64,000 nucleotides of DNA from Microtetraspora glauca (GCA_001570385.1 BBYL01000006.1:372001-436000), one strand, 5' to 3'; positions 9,135 to 18,230 are shown, counted from the first letter of the stretch. The notes: generated from the letters alone by a model not told the origin. A program made the numbers and translations.

Positions 9135-9177
9135 CGCCGGGGGCGCGTGGTGCGACGGACACCACGCGCCCCCGGCG
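9135..9177. terminator. strong bidirectional terminator hairpin
   Basis: Perfect 18-bp inverted repeat (9135-9152 with 9160-9177) and a 7-base loop, lying between the convergent SDR (ends 9064) and the substrate-binding protein gene (ends 9195). Position and symmetry fit a bidirectional terminator. Confidence 0.8.
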
Positions 9178-9194
9178 GTCGAGCCGGTGTCCGG

Positions 9195-10421
9195 TCAGGA
9201 CACGGACGTGCCGGGCTCCAGCCAGTCCGTGCTGACGGGCTTCCAGTCCGAGCCGTCCCACTCCGCCACCTTCGCGCCGGTCGTACCGACGTGTCCGCCG
9301 GCGGCGGCCGGGCCGAAGGTGATCGGCGGGTAGATGCCGGACGCGTGATCCTTGAGCGACTCGGCGGTCTTCTGGAAGTCGGCCCAGCTCAGGTCGTCGC
9401 CCATCCGCGTCACGATCTCGAAGAAGATCTTCGTGTTGGCGTACGCCTGCAGGGCGTAGGCGCTTCCCACCTGGTCCGGGGCGGCCGCCTGCTGCGCGGT
9501 GCGCCACGCCGCGGCCTCGGGCGCGTCCGACGTCGGCAGCTCGGAGATGAACGTGCCGTAGACGCCCTTCGCCGCGGGCCCCGCCGGGCCCACCGTGCCC
9601 GCGCTGCCCGTGGTCACGGTCGAGGAGGTGCCCATGATGGCGGGCTTCCAGCCCAGCTCGTCGACGGCCTTCATGATCAGCGCCGACTGCGTGTTGTCCG
9701 TGCCGAGCACGATGGCGTCCGGCTTCGCCTCGCGGACCTTGAGTACCGCCGAGCTCACCTCGGTCGAGTTCGGCTCGGTGGTCTCGTTCGCGACGACCTC
9801 GACCCCCGTGCTCGCGGCCTCCTCCTTGACCCCGTCCCGGATCGAGTGGCCGAGCTCGTTGTCCTGCCCGATGACGGCGACCTTCTTGATCCCCTTGCCC
9901 GCCAGGAAGTCCACGATCACTCTGGCCTGGTCACGCTGGCTGGTGCCGAGCAGGAACACCGAGTCCTGCTTCGGGTCGGGCGGCAGTACCGGAGCGAACA
10001 GCGGCATGCCCTTCTGCGCCAGGTAGGGATAGCTGCCCGGGATGTTGGCCGATCCCGCGGGGGAGACCACCGCGTACACCTTCTCCTGGTCACCCAGCCG
10101 GCGGATGTTGGCGACGCTGCGCGCCGCCTCGAACCCGTCGTCGAGCACGACGAGCTTCACCTGGCGGCCCTGGAGCCCGCCCTTGTCGTTGATCTCTTTG
10201 ACCGCCGCGTTCAGCCCGGCCTCGAAGCCCTTCCCCGAGGTGGCGGCACCGCCGGAGAGCGGCAGGGTGGTGCCGATGGTGAAGGTGTCGTCCGTGACAC
10301 CTTGGACCGCCGCGCCCCCGCCCGCGCCCGACGGCGCGGCCGCCTGGGACGAGCAGCCTACGACGGCGAGCGCGGTCAGCAGGGCGGGCAGGGCGGTGAG
10401 CGGGAACCGTCGTGGCCTCAT
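9195..10421 (-). CDS. branched-chain amino acid-type ABC transporter substrate-binding lipoprotein
   Basis: 408 residues. A lipoprotein signal peptide (basic MRPRR, hydrophobic core, then lipobox VVGCSS) is followed by a periplasmic-binding-protein type I (Peripla_BP_6/LivJ) domain: FTIGTTLPLSGGAATSGKGF near the start, a VVSPAGSANI cleft strand and the KKVAVIGQDNELG hinge. It should capture a small organic solute outside the membrane and hand it to the LivHM permease. Liv-type receptors in catabolic clusters often bind aromatic or other carboxylates instead of amino acids, so the ligand is open. It is the last gene of the five-gene Liv operon (livH-livM-livG-livF-SBP). Confidence 0.9.
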   Translation of the reverse strand: MRPRRFPLTALPALLTALAVVGCSSQAAAPSGAGGGAAVQGVTDDTFTIGTTLPLSGGAATSGKGFEAGLNAAVKEINDKGGLQGRQVKLVVLDDGFEAARSVANIRRLGDQEKVYAVVSPAGSANIPGSYPYLAQKGMPLFAPVLPPDPKQDSVFLLGTSQRDQARVIVDFLAGKGIKKVAVIGQDNELGHSIRDGVKEEAASTGVEVVANETTEPNSTEVSSAVLKVREAKPDAIVLGTDNTQSALIMKAVDELGWKPAIMGTSSTVTTGSAGTVGPAGPAAKGVYGTFISELPTSDAPEAAAWRTAQQAAAPDQVGSAYALQAYANTKIFFEIVTRMGDDLSWADFQKTAESLKDHASGIYPPITFGPAAAGGHVGTTGAKVAEWDGSDWKPVSTDWLEPGTSVS

Positions 10422-10449
10422 GGACCCTCCAGTCAGATGGTGCGAGTGT

Positions 10450-11187
10450 TCAGCCGAGGTAGGCGCGGACGAGGTTCTCCGAGTCCGCGAGCTCGTGGGC
10501 GGGGCCGGAGGTGCGCACGGCTCCGCCGGCGAGCACGTAAGCGCGGTCCGCGATGTCGAGCACGGCCGAGTTCTGCTCGATGAGCAGGAACGCGGTGCCC
10601 GACTCCTCCCGCAACCGCGCGACCAGCCCGAGCAACTGGGTGACGAGGATCGGCGCGAGGCCGAAGGACATCTCGTCGACCATCACCAGGCGTGGCCGCC
10701 CGATCAGCGCCCTGGCGACGGCCAGCATCTGCTGCTGCCCCCCGGACAGCGAACCGGCCGGCGCGGCCAGCTTGTCGCGGAGCGCGTCGAACACGTCCAG
10801 CAGCCGCTCCTCGTCCTGGGCGACGTCCCGGGCGCCGCGCCCGCGGGCGGTGGCGCCCAGGCGCAGGTTCTGCCGCACGGTGAGGGAGGAGAGGATGCCG
10901 CGGCCCTCGGGGACGTGGCCGAGCCCGAGCCTGGCCCTGGCCTCCGGGGTCCGGCCGCCGAGCGTGGTGCCGTCGAAGCTCACCGAGCCCGACCAGGTGG
11001 GCAGCACGCCGGAAACGGCGCGCAGCGTCGTGGACTTGCCCGCGCCGTTGACCCCGAGCAGCGCGACGATCTCGCCCTCCGCCACGTCGAGGTCGACCCC
11101 GCGCAGCACGGGAACTCGGCCATAGCCGGAGGTCAGCTCACGAATCGACAGTAGCAACGCCGGCTCCCAGGTAAGCCTTGACGACAT
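10450..11187 (-). CDS. livF: Liv-type ABC transporter ATP-binding protein (LivF-like)
   Basis: Up to 245 residues. Complete ABC ATPase: Walker A GVNGAGKST, LSGGQQQMLAVARAL signature, Walker B LVMVDEMSFGL (an M in place of the usual P after DE), and the LivF-type C-terminus. One of the two cytoplasmic motors of the importer. The start is ambiguous: ATG 11187 lies inside livG and is out of step with the family, while TTG 11157 (LLSIRELTSGYG) after a GGGAG site would give the normal LivF N-terminus; either way the genes overlap and are translationally coupled. Confidence 0.88.
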   Translation of the reverse strand: MSSRLTWEPALLLSIRELTSGYGRVPVLRGVDLDVAEGEIVALLGVNGAGKSTTLRAVSGVLPTWSGSVSFDGTTLGGRTPEARARLGLGHVPEGRGILSSLTVRQNLRLGATARGRGARDVAQDEERLLDVFDALRDKLAAPAGSLSGGQQQMLAVARALIGRPRLVMVDEMSFGLAPILVTQLLGLVARLREESGTAFLLIEQNSAVLDIADRAYVLAGGAVRTSGPAHELADSENLVRAYLG

Positions 11188-11908
11188 CGGGGTGGGCGAC
11201 GACCTCGGCCGGAGTGCCGTCCGCCAGGATGCGCCCGAAGTGCAACGCCGCGACCCGCGGGCACAGCCGCGAGACGAGCTCCAGGTCGTGCTCGATGATC
11301 AGGATCGACAACTCGTCGCGTTCGCCGATCTCGGCCAGCGGCGCCACCATCCGGTCGACGTCGGCGGCCGACAGGCCCGCGGCGGGCTCGTCGAGCAGCA
11401 CGACGCGCGGCTGCGGCGCGAGCGCGCGGGCGACCTCGACGATCTTCTGGCTGCCCAGCGGCAGGTTCCCGACGGGCTCGGCGGCGCGGTCGGCGAGCCC
11501 GAAGGCGTCGAGCAGCTCGCGCGCCCGCTCCCGGGCGGCCCGGGACTTGCGCGAGATCCCGAGGAAGTCGGCCAGCCCGCCGCCGCGGGTCAGCTCGGCG
11601 TCCAGCCCGGCCAGCACGTTCGCCTCGACCGACAGCTCTGCCACCAGCCGGGGAGTCTGGAACGTGCGGCGCACGCCCCTGCGGGCCACGACGGCCGGGC
11701 GGGCGGAGGGGATCGGCTCGCCGGCGATCCGCACCGACCCCGCGACGGGCCGGACGTAGCCGGTCACCACGTTGAACACCGTCGTCTTGCCCGCGCCGTT
11801 CGGGCCGATCAGCCCGGTGAACCCGGGGCCGATGGCGAGGTCGACGCCCTTCAGGACCTCGTTGCCGCCGAAACGCACGGCGATCCCGGACAGTTCGAGC
11901 GCGTTCAC
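11138..11908 (-). CDS. livG: Liv-type ABC transporter ATP-binding protein (LivG-like)
   Basis: 256 residues, GTG start overlapping the livM stop (GTGA). ABC ATPase with Walker A GPNGAGKTT, the LivG-specific ARRGVRRTFQTPRL block after it, signature LPLGSQKIVEVARAL (LGS where many ABC proteins have SGG, typical of LivG), and Walker B VVLLDEPAAGL. It pairs with LivF to energise uptake through LivHM. Gene order livH, livM, livG, livF, receptor is that of a standard HAAT-family importer. Confidence 0.9.
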   Translation of the reverse strand: MNALELSGIAVRFGGNEVLKGVDLAIGPGFTGLIGPNGAGKTTVFNVVTGYVRPVAGSVRIAGEPIPSARPAVVARRGVRRTFQTPRLVAELSVEANVLAGLDAELTRGGGLADFLGISRKSRAARERARELLDAFGLADRAAEPVGNLPLGSQKIVEVARALAPQPRVVLLDEPAAGLSAADVDRMVAPLAEIGERDELSILIIEHDLELVSRLCPRVAALHFGRILADGTPAEVVAHPDVVKAYLGAGVATVDS

Positions 11909-12921
11909 CGGGCGGCTCCCGTCAGGTCGGCCGGCCCGGACACGGGCGGGGGTTCGGGCGCGGGCGGAGCCGGGCGCCTGGCCCGCAGCCGGTCGGGCAG
12001 CGAGGCCAGCCCGCGTGGCAGGAACGCGATGGCCAGCGCGAGGATCAGCCCGTACCCGAGCCGCTGCCAGCTCCCCAGGTCCTGCAGCAGATCACGGAGC
12101 ACGACCACCACGACCGCGCCGAGGAACGGGCCGGTGACGTAACCCACGCCGCCGAGGAACGCGACGATCAGGAACTCGATGAGCAGCCCCATGTCGAAGA
12201 TCTCCGGTGTCAGGTACGACAGGCACTGCGCGTACAGCGCCCCGGCGATCCCGCCGATGAACGCCGACAGCGCGAAGGCCAGCAGTTTCGTGCGCATCGG
12301 GCTCACCCCCAGTGACGGGGCGGCGATCTCCGCGTCGCGCACGACCCGCAGCCGCCTGCCGAGCCCGACGCGTCCGATGCGTATGACGACGGCGGTGGTG
12401 ACGGCGGCCACGCCGAGGCACAGGTACCAGCGGCTGCCGTCGACGTCGATCCCGGGCAGGACCACGGCCTCCACGGCGGTGCCGGCGATGCCGCCGGTGA
12501 TCGGCGTGGCCTCCACGAAGACGCGGATCATCAGCTCGGCGAACGCGAGCGTGGCGATCGCGAGGTAGAAGCCGCGCAGGCGGGTGGCCGGCAGCCCGAT
12601 CAGCACGCCGAACAGCGCGGCGATCAGGCCCGCGGTGACCGCCGCGAGCGGCCAGGCCCAGCCCTGCGCGACCAGGTACGTGGTCGCGTACGCCCCGACG
12701 CCGAGGAAACCGGCCTGGGACAGGGCGATCTGGCCCGACCACCCCATGATCAGGACGAGCCCGAGCCCGGCTGTCGCCGTCACCATGACCAGGCACGCCT
12801 GGAAGAGCAGGTACGGGTTGACCAGGCCGGGCAGCGCGAGCAGGACGAGCGCCGCCGCCAGGGCGCCGGCCGCGCCGGCGATCCGCCACGGCGAACCGGA
12901 GAACACGGCGAAGGGTGTCAT
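11905..12921 (-). CDS. livM: Liv-type ABC transporter permease (LivM-like)
   Basis: 338 residues with about nine transmembrane helices. Contains the conserved LivM permease stretch IMGWSGQIALSQAGFLGVGA near residue 60 and the LGVSPMRTKLLAFALSAFIGGIAGALYA coupling-helix region near residue 205 (both split here for length). The start ATG at 12921 overlaps the livH stop (ATGA); the much longer open frame extending upstream is a shadow of livH. Forms the membrane channel together with LivH. Confidence 0.9.
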   Translation of the reverse strand: MTPFAVFSGSPWRIAGAAGALAAALVLLALPGLVNPYLLFQACLVMVTATAGLGLVLIMGWSGQIALSQAGFLGVGAYATTYLVAQGWAWPLAAVTAGLIAALFGVLIGLPATRLRGFYLAIATLAFAELMIRVFVEATPITGGIAGTAVEAVVLPGIDVDGSRWYLCLGVAAVTTAVVIRIGRVGLGRRLRVVRDAEIAAPSLGVSPMRTKLLAFALSAFIGGIAGALYAQCLSYLTPEIFDMGLLIEFLIVAFLGGVGYVTGPFLGAVVVVVLRDLLQDLGSWQRLGYGLILALAIAFLPRGLASLPDRLRARRPAPPAPEPPPVSGPADLTGAAR

Positions 12922-13781
12922 CAGACCTCCCGGACCTGGTGGCGGCCGAACAGGCCCTGCGGCTTGATCGAGAGCACCACGACGATGGCCAGCAGCGCGA
13001 TCGCGGTCTTGCTCGACGTCGAGATGTACGCGCCCGCGAGGTTCTCCGCGACGCCGAGCGCGAGCCCGCCGACGAACGCCCCGGTGATGCTGGAGAACCC
13101 CCCGAGTGTCGCCGCGACGAAGCCCTTGATGAGCAGCCCTGAGCCGTTCTGGTCGGTGAGCAGGGAGGCCTGACCCTGCAGCAGCAGCGCGATCGTGGCG
13201 ATCGCCCCGGCCAGGGCCCACGAGGTGCGGAACACCGTCGTTACCGAGACGCCGAGCAGCCTCGGCGTCACGCGGTCCTCCGCGACCGCCTGCATTTGCA
13301 CGCCGAGCGGCGTACGGAAGAAGAGGATGAGCCCGACCATCACCGCCAGCCCGGCCGCGACGCTGACCAGCTGCTCGTAGGCCACGACCTGCCCGGCCAC
13401 GGTGAACGAGCCCGCGAACGGTGAGTCGATCTTGCGAGGCTCGGATCCCCACACGAGCTGGACGATCGCGTTGATCACGACGAAGACCGCGATCGTCATC
13501 AGGACCGTGGCGAAGTGGTTCTCCGCCAAGATCGGACGGATAGCCGTTCGTTCCACCACTACGGACAGCGCGATGCCGATGAGCAACCCGATCGGGACCG
13601 CCAGCCACCACGACAGGTTCGCCCCGTCGATGAGCGCCCAGATGCAGAAGGCCGGGAACAATCCCAGCTCAGCCATGGCGAAGTTGGGTACGTCGGTCGC
13701 CTTCAGTACCAGGACGATGGCGAGTGCCATGAGGGAGTACCAGCTTCCCGCCTGCAACCCGCTGATGATCTGTTGCCACAC
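12921..13781 (-). CDS. livH: Liv-type ABC transporter permease (LivH-like)
   Basis: 286 residues, about eight transmembrane helices, first gene of the transporter operon. Carries the LivH-type segment GLQAGSWYSLMALAIVLVLK at the N-terminus, the VVERTAIRPI motif and the AATLGGFSSITGAFVGGLALG region near the C-terminus. ATG start. The roughly 290-bp gap upstream should hold the operon promoter and contains a GTTAAC-centred sequence at 13814-13819 resembling elements at other promoters in the island. Confidence 0.9.
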   Translation of the reverse strand: MWQQIISGLQAGSWYSLMALAIVLVLKATDVPNFAMAELGLFPAFCIWALIDGANLSWWLAVPIGLLIGIALSVVVERTAIRPILAENHFATVLMTIAVFVVINAIVQLVWGSEPRKIDSPFAGSFTVAGQVVAYEQLVSVAAGLAVMVGLILFFRTPLGVQMQAVAEDRVTPRLLGVSVTTVFRTSWALAGAIATIALLLQGQASLLTDQNGSGLLIKGFVAATLGGFSSITGAFVGGLALGVAENLAGAYISTSSKTAIALLAIVVVLSIKPQGLFGRHQVREV

Positions 13782-13801
13782 GGTGACGCCTCCAAGCCAC
13801 T

Positions 13802-13822
13802 AGTCGTCAGGATGTTAACGTC
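13802..13822. promoter_or_regulatory. possible operator upstream of livH operon
   Basis: AGTCGTCAGGATGTTAACGT, starting 20 bp upstream of livH, contains GTCGT and the palindrome GTTAAC (13814-13819). It resembles the GTCGTTAAC element at 15046 but is less exact. Offered as a weaker member of the island's shared motif. Confidence 0.3.
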
Positions 13823-14072
13823 CAATGGATAGACGCCACGGTCCCGATTTGGCAACGATGCGGCGAGACACGATCGGCGGAGAGTGATCAGGGCGCCGGC
13901 CTTCGGGCATGCCGAAAACGGCGCCCATCGATCCGATGGACGCCGTGACCGGTGCGGACACCGATGCGAGTGGGCGGGCGGCCCCGCCGGACCGCGAAGT
14001 GCGGCCGGGTGGCTTAGCCGGCCCGGACCGCGAGGTGCGGGCGGTGCGGCCCGCCCGCCGCGACCTGCCCGG

Positions 14073-14969
14073 TCAGCGCGGCGTGTCGGTCCCGCGCCGC
14101 CGCCCGGGACCGGTCGGCGGCGCGCCGGCTCCCCTCCTGAGCAGGGTGGCGGGGGCGCCGTGGTCGGCGCGCAGGCGCAGCAGAGCCGGATCGGACTTCC
14201 AGAAGGTCTCGAAGTCCTCCGCGGCGAACTTCTCCACGATCAGGTGCATCGCGATGTCGTGGCGCACGTACTCGACCGCGACCAGGACCACCGCGGGGTC
14301 GTCGGTGTAGACGCCCCAGGCGTCATCGTTGATCACGCCGCCGATGACGGCCTGTTCCCGGTCGGCCACCACGACCAGCAGCCGGCAGCCCAGGTTCTCC
14401 AGCGCCACCTTGGGGCTGGAGAAGCGGTGCTGGGTGGTGTGGCCCACGGGGTCGGGGTCGTCGCCGAAGACGACCGCCGAGACGTCGACGCCGTCGGCCT
14501 CGGCCCTGCGGGCCAGGGGCTTGAGCGGCTCGATCTCCGCCGGCCAGCCGGACAGGAACAGGTCTCTGCGCGCCGCGGCGACCACGTCCTCGGCCCGGGT
14601 GAGCAGCGACGACCGGTCGGTGAGGTTGTGGATCAGCCGCACCTGGGTGGGCGAGGCCACCTCGGGCAGCGACTCGCGCAGAGTGCTGATCGACTGGTCG
14701 AACTCGCGCCGCATCCGGTCCAGCAGTGACATCGGGGGCAGCGAGATGTAGCCCACGCCCGCGTCGCCGAGTCGCACCTCGTAGGCGGCGCCCCGGCCCA
14801 CGAGCTTGCCCAGCGTCTCGTAGACCGTGCTGCGCGGCACCCCGGAGCGCTTGGCCACCTCGTAGCCGTTGAGCGGGGCGCCGGCCGCCACGAGCGCGAC
14901 GTAGGCCTTCGCCTCGTAGCCGGACATGCCGAGGCGCTGGAGCTCTTCGATCACTCTCTGCTGAGACAC
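14073..14969 (-). CDS. TrmB-family transcriptional regulator
   Basis: 298 residues. The N-terminal winged helix (residues about 1-70: EELQRLGMSGYEAKAYVALV, then NGYEVAKRSGVPRSTVYETL) is characteristic of TrmB proteins; the C-terminal two thirds form the TrmB effector domain with IHNLTDRSSLLTRAEDVV and a LFLSGWPAEI core. Best known TrmB proteins sense sugars, but the actinobacterial family is broader. It lies between the Liv transporter operon (same strand, downstream) and the divergent amidohydrolase operon, so it is the natural candidate regulator of the island. The last ~25 residues (GAGAPPTGPGRRRGTDTPR) are basic and probably disordered. Confidence 0.85.
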   Translation of the reverse strand: MSQQRVIEELQRLGMSGYEAKAYVALVAAGAPLNGYEVAKRSGVPRSTVYETLGKLVGRGAAYEVRLGDAGVGYISLPPMSLLDRMRREFDQSISTLRESLPEVASPTQVRLIHNLTDRSSLLTRAEDVVAAARRDLFLSGWPAEIEPLKPLARRAEADGVDVSAVVFGDDPDPVGHTTQHRFSSPKVALENLGCRLLVVVADREQAVIGGVINDDAWGVYTDDPAVVLVAVEYVRHDIAMHLIVEKFAAEDFETFWKSDPALLRLRADHGAPATLLRRGAGAPPTGPGRRRGTDTPR

Positions 14970-15045
14970 GTTGCCATCGTCGCATCACCTCGGGGTCCGG
15001 GACGAATTCCGATCATCACTCCAGTCTAGCCAGGGGCAGAGGATA

Positions 15046-15070
15046 GTCGTTAACCTTCACACGCATAACG
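15046..15070. promoter_or_regulatory. GTCGTTAAC element upstream of amidohydrolase operon
   Basis: GTCGTTAAC at 15046-15054 with an inverted TAACG at 15066-15070 (CGTTA-N13-TAACG), about 20-40 bp before the amidohydrolase start codon and in the divergent gap next to the TrmB gene. Closely related to the elements at 8256, 21535/21602 and 26642. Confidence 0.45.
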
Positions 15071-15087
15071 ATGTTCGAGGAGAGCCG

Positions 15088-16449
15088 ATGGCCGACAGCA
15101 TCTTGATCACCGGGGGCGCCGTCATCGACGGGACCGGCGCCGCGCCCCGAGCCGACGAGGCGGTGCTGGTGCGGGGCGACCGGATCGCCGCTCTGGGCGC
15201 CGAGGCACTCGCCGCAGCCGAGTCGGGTGGCGTGGACGAGCGGATCGACGCGAGCGGGCGCACGGTCATGCCCGGGTTGATCGACGCCCACACCCACCTC
15301 AGCTTCGGCGAGCCGACCGGCAACGACGAGCTCTTCCACCACCGGACGCAGGGCTACAGCTCGATGTTGTCGGCCTACCACGCGCGCAAGGTGCTGCGCG
15401 CCGGGGTCACCGGCGTGCTCGACGCCGACTGTCTGTGGTCCATCGGGGTCGAGCTGCGCGACGCGATCGACACCGGCATCGTCGAGGGCCCCCGCATGCG
15501 CGCCGGGGGACAGGCCCTGATGACCATGCTCGGCGGTACGGCCGGCCGGATGATCGCCGATGAGGGCACCACCGGCTACGCGACCGTCGTGCACAACCGC
15601 GACATGATGGTCAAGGAGGTACGGCGCCAGATCAAGTACGGGGTCGACTGGATCAAGATCATGGTCACCGGCCTGATCCCGTCCATGAAGGGCCCCGAGG
15701 TCCAGGTCTGGAACCTCGACGAGCTCCGTACCGTCTGCGACGCCGCGCACGAGCTGAACACCAAGGTCGTCGCGCACTGCCGCAACTCCGCGAGCACCCG
15801 CGACGCCGCCAGGGCGGGCGTCGACCTGATCTACCACGCCTCGTACATGGACGACGAGGCGCTCGAAGCCGTCGTCGAGTCCGGCAGCGCGCTGTGCCCG
15901 ACGTTCACGCTCCTCGGCAACCTCGCCGACTACGGCCAGAAGATCGGCAGCGCGCCCGAACTGCTCGACGTGTTCCGCGCCGAGATCGAGATCACCGCCG
16001 CGCAGATGGCCAAGGCGCACGCCGCCGGCGTGCCGTTCCTCACCGGCTCGGAGACCGGCTTCGCCGTCACCCCGGTCGGTGAGTGGCACGCCCGCGAGCT
16101 GGAGATGTTCGTCCAGTACATGGGCATGACGCCGATGGAGGCGATCGTCGCCGCCACCCGCAACGGCGCCTTCGCGCTGCGCATGGAGGGTGAGGTCGGC
16201 ACACTGGAGACCGGCCGGCTCGCCGACGTCATCATCGTCGACGGCGATCCGCTGAAGGACATCACGATCCTGCAGGACCGCACCAGGATCGCCGAGGTGA
16301 TCAAGAGCGGGCGGCGGATCGACATCACCACCCCGATCCCCGAACGCCGGATGCGCTCCACCGACCAGGTCAGGTTCCTCGCGTCCTGCCCCCTCACCCG
16401 CGGGCTCGCCCTGACCGAGGAGCAGTTGGAGAAGCTGGCCCGTGTCTGA
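15088..16449 (+). CDS. metal-dependent amidohydrolase (imidazolonepropionase/prolidase-like)
   Basis: 453 residues. Amidohydrolase superfamily TIM barrel with the composite beta-sandwich at both ends: HxH in GLIDAHTHLSF (about residue 69), a Lys in DWIKIMVTG, His in VVAHCRNSAS and His in LIYHASYMDD, then GSETGF where most relatives have a GTD/GSD Asp, a conservative change at a catalytic position. The C-terminus GTLETGRLADVIIVDGDPL is classic for the superfamily. It probably hydrolyses a cyclic amide, lactam or related bond. ATG 15088 is preceded by GAGGAGAG. First gene of a three-gene operon with the ACMSD-like and ThuA-like genes. Confidence 0.85.
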   Translation: MADSILITGGAVIDGTGAAPRADEAVLVRGDRIAALGAEALAAAESGGVDERIDASGRTVMPGLIDAHTHLSFGEPTGNDELFHHRTQGYSSMLSAYHARKVLRAGVTGVLDADCLWSIGVELRDAIDTGIVEGPRMRAGGQALMTMLGGTAGRMIADEGTTGYATVVHNRDMMVKEVRRQIKYGVDWIKIMVTGLIPSMKGPEVQVWNLDELRTVCDAAHELNTKVVAHCRNSASTRDAARAGVDLIYHASYMDDEALEAVVESGSALCPTFTLLGNLADYGQKIGSAPELLDVFRAEIEITAAQMAKAHAAGVPFLTGSETGFAVTPVGEWHARELEMFVQYMGMTPMEAIVAATRNGAFALRMEGEVGTLETGRLADVIIVDGDPLKDITILQDRTRIAEVIKSGRRIDITTPIPERRMRSTDQVRFLASCPLTRGLALTEEQLEKLARV

Positions 16450-17485
16450 CCCTCGCCCCGATCACCGGCCCGGTCGTCCGTCCGGGCGGCGCGCGCCGGT
16501 GATCGACGTGCATGCGCACGCCGTGCTGGAGGTCAGCCTCGGGTCCGCCGGCGCCGCGGGACCGGAACTCGGCGTCGCGGCCGACGGCACGCCCTTCTAC
16601 CGCGTCGGGGAGTACGTCCTGCGCGGCGTGCGCTACGCGGGAAGCCCGTTCATGGACGTGGACGTCCGCGTCGCGGCCATGGACGAGGCGGGCATCGACG
16701 TGCAGCTGCTGTCGCCCAACCCGCTCACCTACTTCGACCGGCTGGACACCGGCGCGGCGGTGGCCTTCGCGCGCGCCCACAACGACGCGCTTGCCGACGT
16801 GGTGGCCGAGTACCCGGCCCGCCTGCTCGGCGCCGCCCAGCTGCCGGTGCAGGACGTCGCCGCGTCGATCGTCGAGGCCCGGCGCGCCGTGCGCGAGCTG
16901 GGGCTGGCGGCCGTGTACGTCGACACCGACCCCGCCGGGCGCACCCTGGACGACCCGGCACTCGACCCGCTCTACGAGGCGCTCGTCGACCTGGACGTGC
17001 CGCTGTTCGTCCACCCGTCGCCGCTGGGCCCGGACGGGCCACCGGCGGATCCCCGGCTCGGGCGCTTCGACCTCGACCTGCTCTTCGGGTTCGCTCGCGA
17101 CGAGACGCTGGCCGTGGCCGCGCTGATCTTCGGTGGCGTGCTCGACCGGCACCCCGGCCTGGACGTGTGCGTCTCGCACGGCGGCGGCACGGCCGCGTTC
17201 GTCGCCGGGCGGTTCGCCCGCGCCGTGGACAAGCGCCCGTGGGCCGGCGCGAAGCTGCGGGAGAACGGGTTCACGCACTACTACCGCCGCCTGTGGTTCG
17301 ACACCCACGTGCACGACGAGCTGTCGCTGAAGCTGCTCGTCGAGCACGCGGGCACCGAGCGGCTGGTGTTCGGCACCAACTTCGCCGGCTGGGACTCCGG
17401 CGCCCACGAGGGCCCGGGGCTCGACCCCGAGATCCTCTCGGCCAACGCCGGCAGGCTCCTGCGCCGGGAGAGACGGCCGGCGTGA
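16442..17485 (+). CDS. amidohydrolase, ACMSD-like (decarboxylase/hydrolase)
   Basis: 347 residues, GTG start inside the end of the previous gene (8-bp overlap). Amidohydrolase_2 family, related to 2-amino-3-carboxymuconate semialdehyde decarboxylase and resorcylate decarboxylases: IDVHAHAVLE (HxH), LFVHPSPLG (His), CVSHGGGTAAFVAGRFARA (His) and LVFGTNFAGWD near the end. In this last block the usual Asp of GSD/GTD is Asn, with Asp three residues on, as in some family members. It may decarboxylate or hydrate a ring-cleavage or aromatic acid intermediate; the substrate is not known. Confidence 0.82.
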   Translation: MSDPRPDHRPGRPSGRRAPVIDVHAHAVLEVSLGSAGAAGPELGVAADGTPFYRVGEYVLRGVRYAGSPFMDVDVRVAAMDEAGIDVQLLSPNPLTYFDRLDTGAAVAFARAHNDALADVVAEYPARLLGAAQLPVQDVAASIVEARRAVRELGLAAVYVDTDPAGRTLDDPALDPLYEALVDLDVPLFVHPSPLGPDGPPADPRLGRFDLDLLFGFARDETLAVAALIFGGVLDRHPGLDVCVSHGGGTAAFVAGRFARAVDKRPWAGAKLRENGFTHYYRRLWFDTHVHDELSLKLLVEHAGTERLVFGTNFAGWDSGAHEGPGLDPEILSANAGRLLRRERRPA

Positions 17486-18183
17486 CCATGCGTGCCGTAG
17501 TGCTGTCCGGCGGGCTCACCCACGACTTCCCCGCCACCACCGCCTGCCTGGTGGACCTGCTGTCCGGGCAAGGCTTCTCGGCCGAGGTCCACACCGGCGT
17601 CGACGCGGTCCTGCACGCCCTGCCGGGTGCGGCGCTGCTGGTGGTGAACGCGCTGCGCTGGACGATGAACGGACCCGGCACCCCCGACCGCTATCGGAGG
17701 TTCGCCGAAGCGGAGGGCGCGAGCCCGTCCGCGAGCGCCAGGGCCGGGCTGGCGGCTCACCTGGAAGCGGGCGGCGGGGTGCTCGGCCTGCACACGGCGA
17801 GCATCTGCTTCGACGACTGGCCGGAGTGGGGGCGGACGCTCGGCGGCGCCTGGGCGTGGGGCCGCTCGCACCATCCGCCCATCGGCCCCGCGGTCGAGGT
17901 ACGGCCGAGCGGCGGGCACGAGCTGGTGGACGGCCTCGATCCGTTCACGGTCGTCGACGAGGTGTACGGGGATCTGGACCTGGCGCCGGGGATCGTCCCG
18001 TTGCTGACCGCCCGGCAGCCCATGGGGCCGGACACCGATACCGAGCATCCCCTGCTGTGGGCCCGCGAGCACGGCGGCGGCCGCGTGGTCTACGACGCGC
18101 TCGGCCACCACCCGCCGTCCTACGAGGTGCCCGAGCACCGCGAGATCCTCCGCCGGGCCGTCCGCTGGACCACGCACGGCTGA
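17482..18183 (+). CDS. ThuA-like domain protein
   Basis: 233 residues. Class I glutamine-amidotransferase-like ThuA fold: VVLSGGLTHDFPATTA at the start, a VVNALRWTMN strand, GGGVLGLHTASICFDDWPEWG (the ThuA GLH block) and a C-terminal GGGRVVYDALGHHPPSYE. ThuA-like proteins are linked to sugar/trehalose use but are mostly uncharacterised. GTG 17482 overlaps the previous stop codon (GTGA) and has GGAG 11 bp upstream; ATG 17488 is an alternative. Third and last gene of the amidohydrolase operon; a perfect hairpin follows. Confidence 0.8.
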   Translation: MTMRAVVLSGGLTHDFPATTACLVDLLSGQGFSAEVHTGVDAVLHALPGAALLVVNALRWTMNGPGTPDRYRRFAEAEGASPSASARAGLAAHLEAGGGVLGLHTASICFDDWPEWGRTLGGAWAWGRSHHPPIGPAVEVRPSGGHELVDGLDPFTVVDEVYGDLDLAPGIVPLLTARQPMGPDTDTEHPLLWAREHGGGRVVYDALGHHPPSYEVPEHREILRRAVRWTTHG

Positions 18184-18202
18184 CTCGCACGCATGAGAAC
18201 GA

Positions 18203-18230
18203 GGGTGCGTCACGCCGCCGTGACGCACCC
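18203..18230. terminator. bidirectional terminator hairpin
   Basis: Perfect 12-bp stem (18203-18214 with 18219-18230) and a CCGC tetraloop between the convergent ThuA-like gene (ends 18183) and SDR (ends 18243). Confidence 0.8.

Noticed and set aside
13884..14060. Near-repeated GGACCGCGA(A/G)GTGCGG sequences upstream of livH
   Set aside because: Only two imperfect copies in GC-rich DNA; not enough to call an element.
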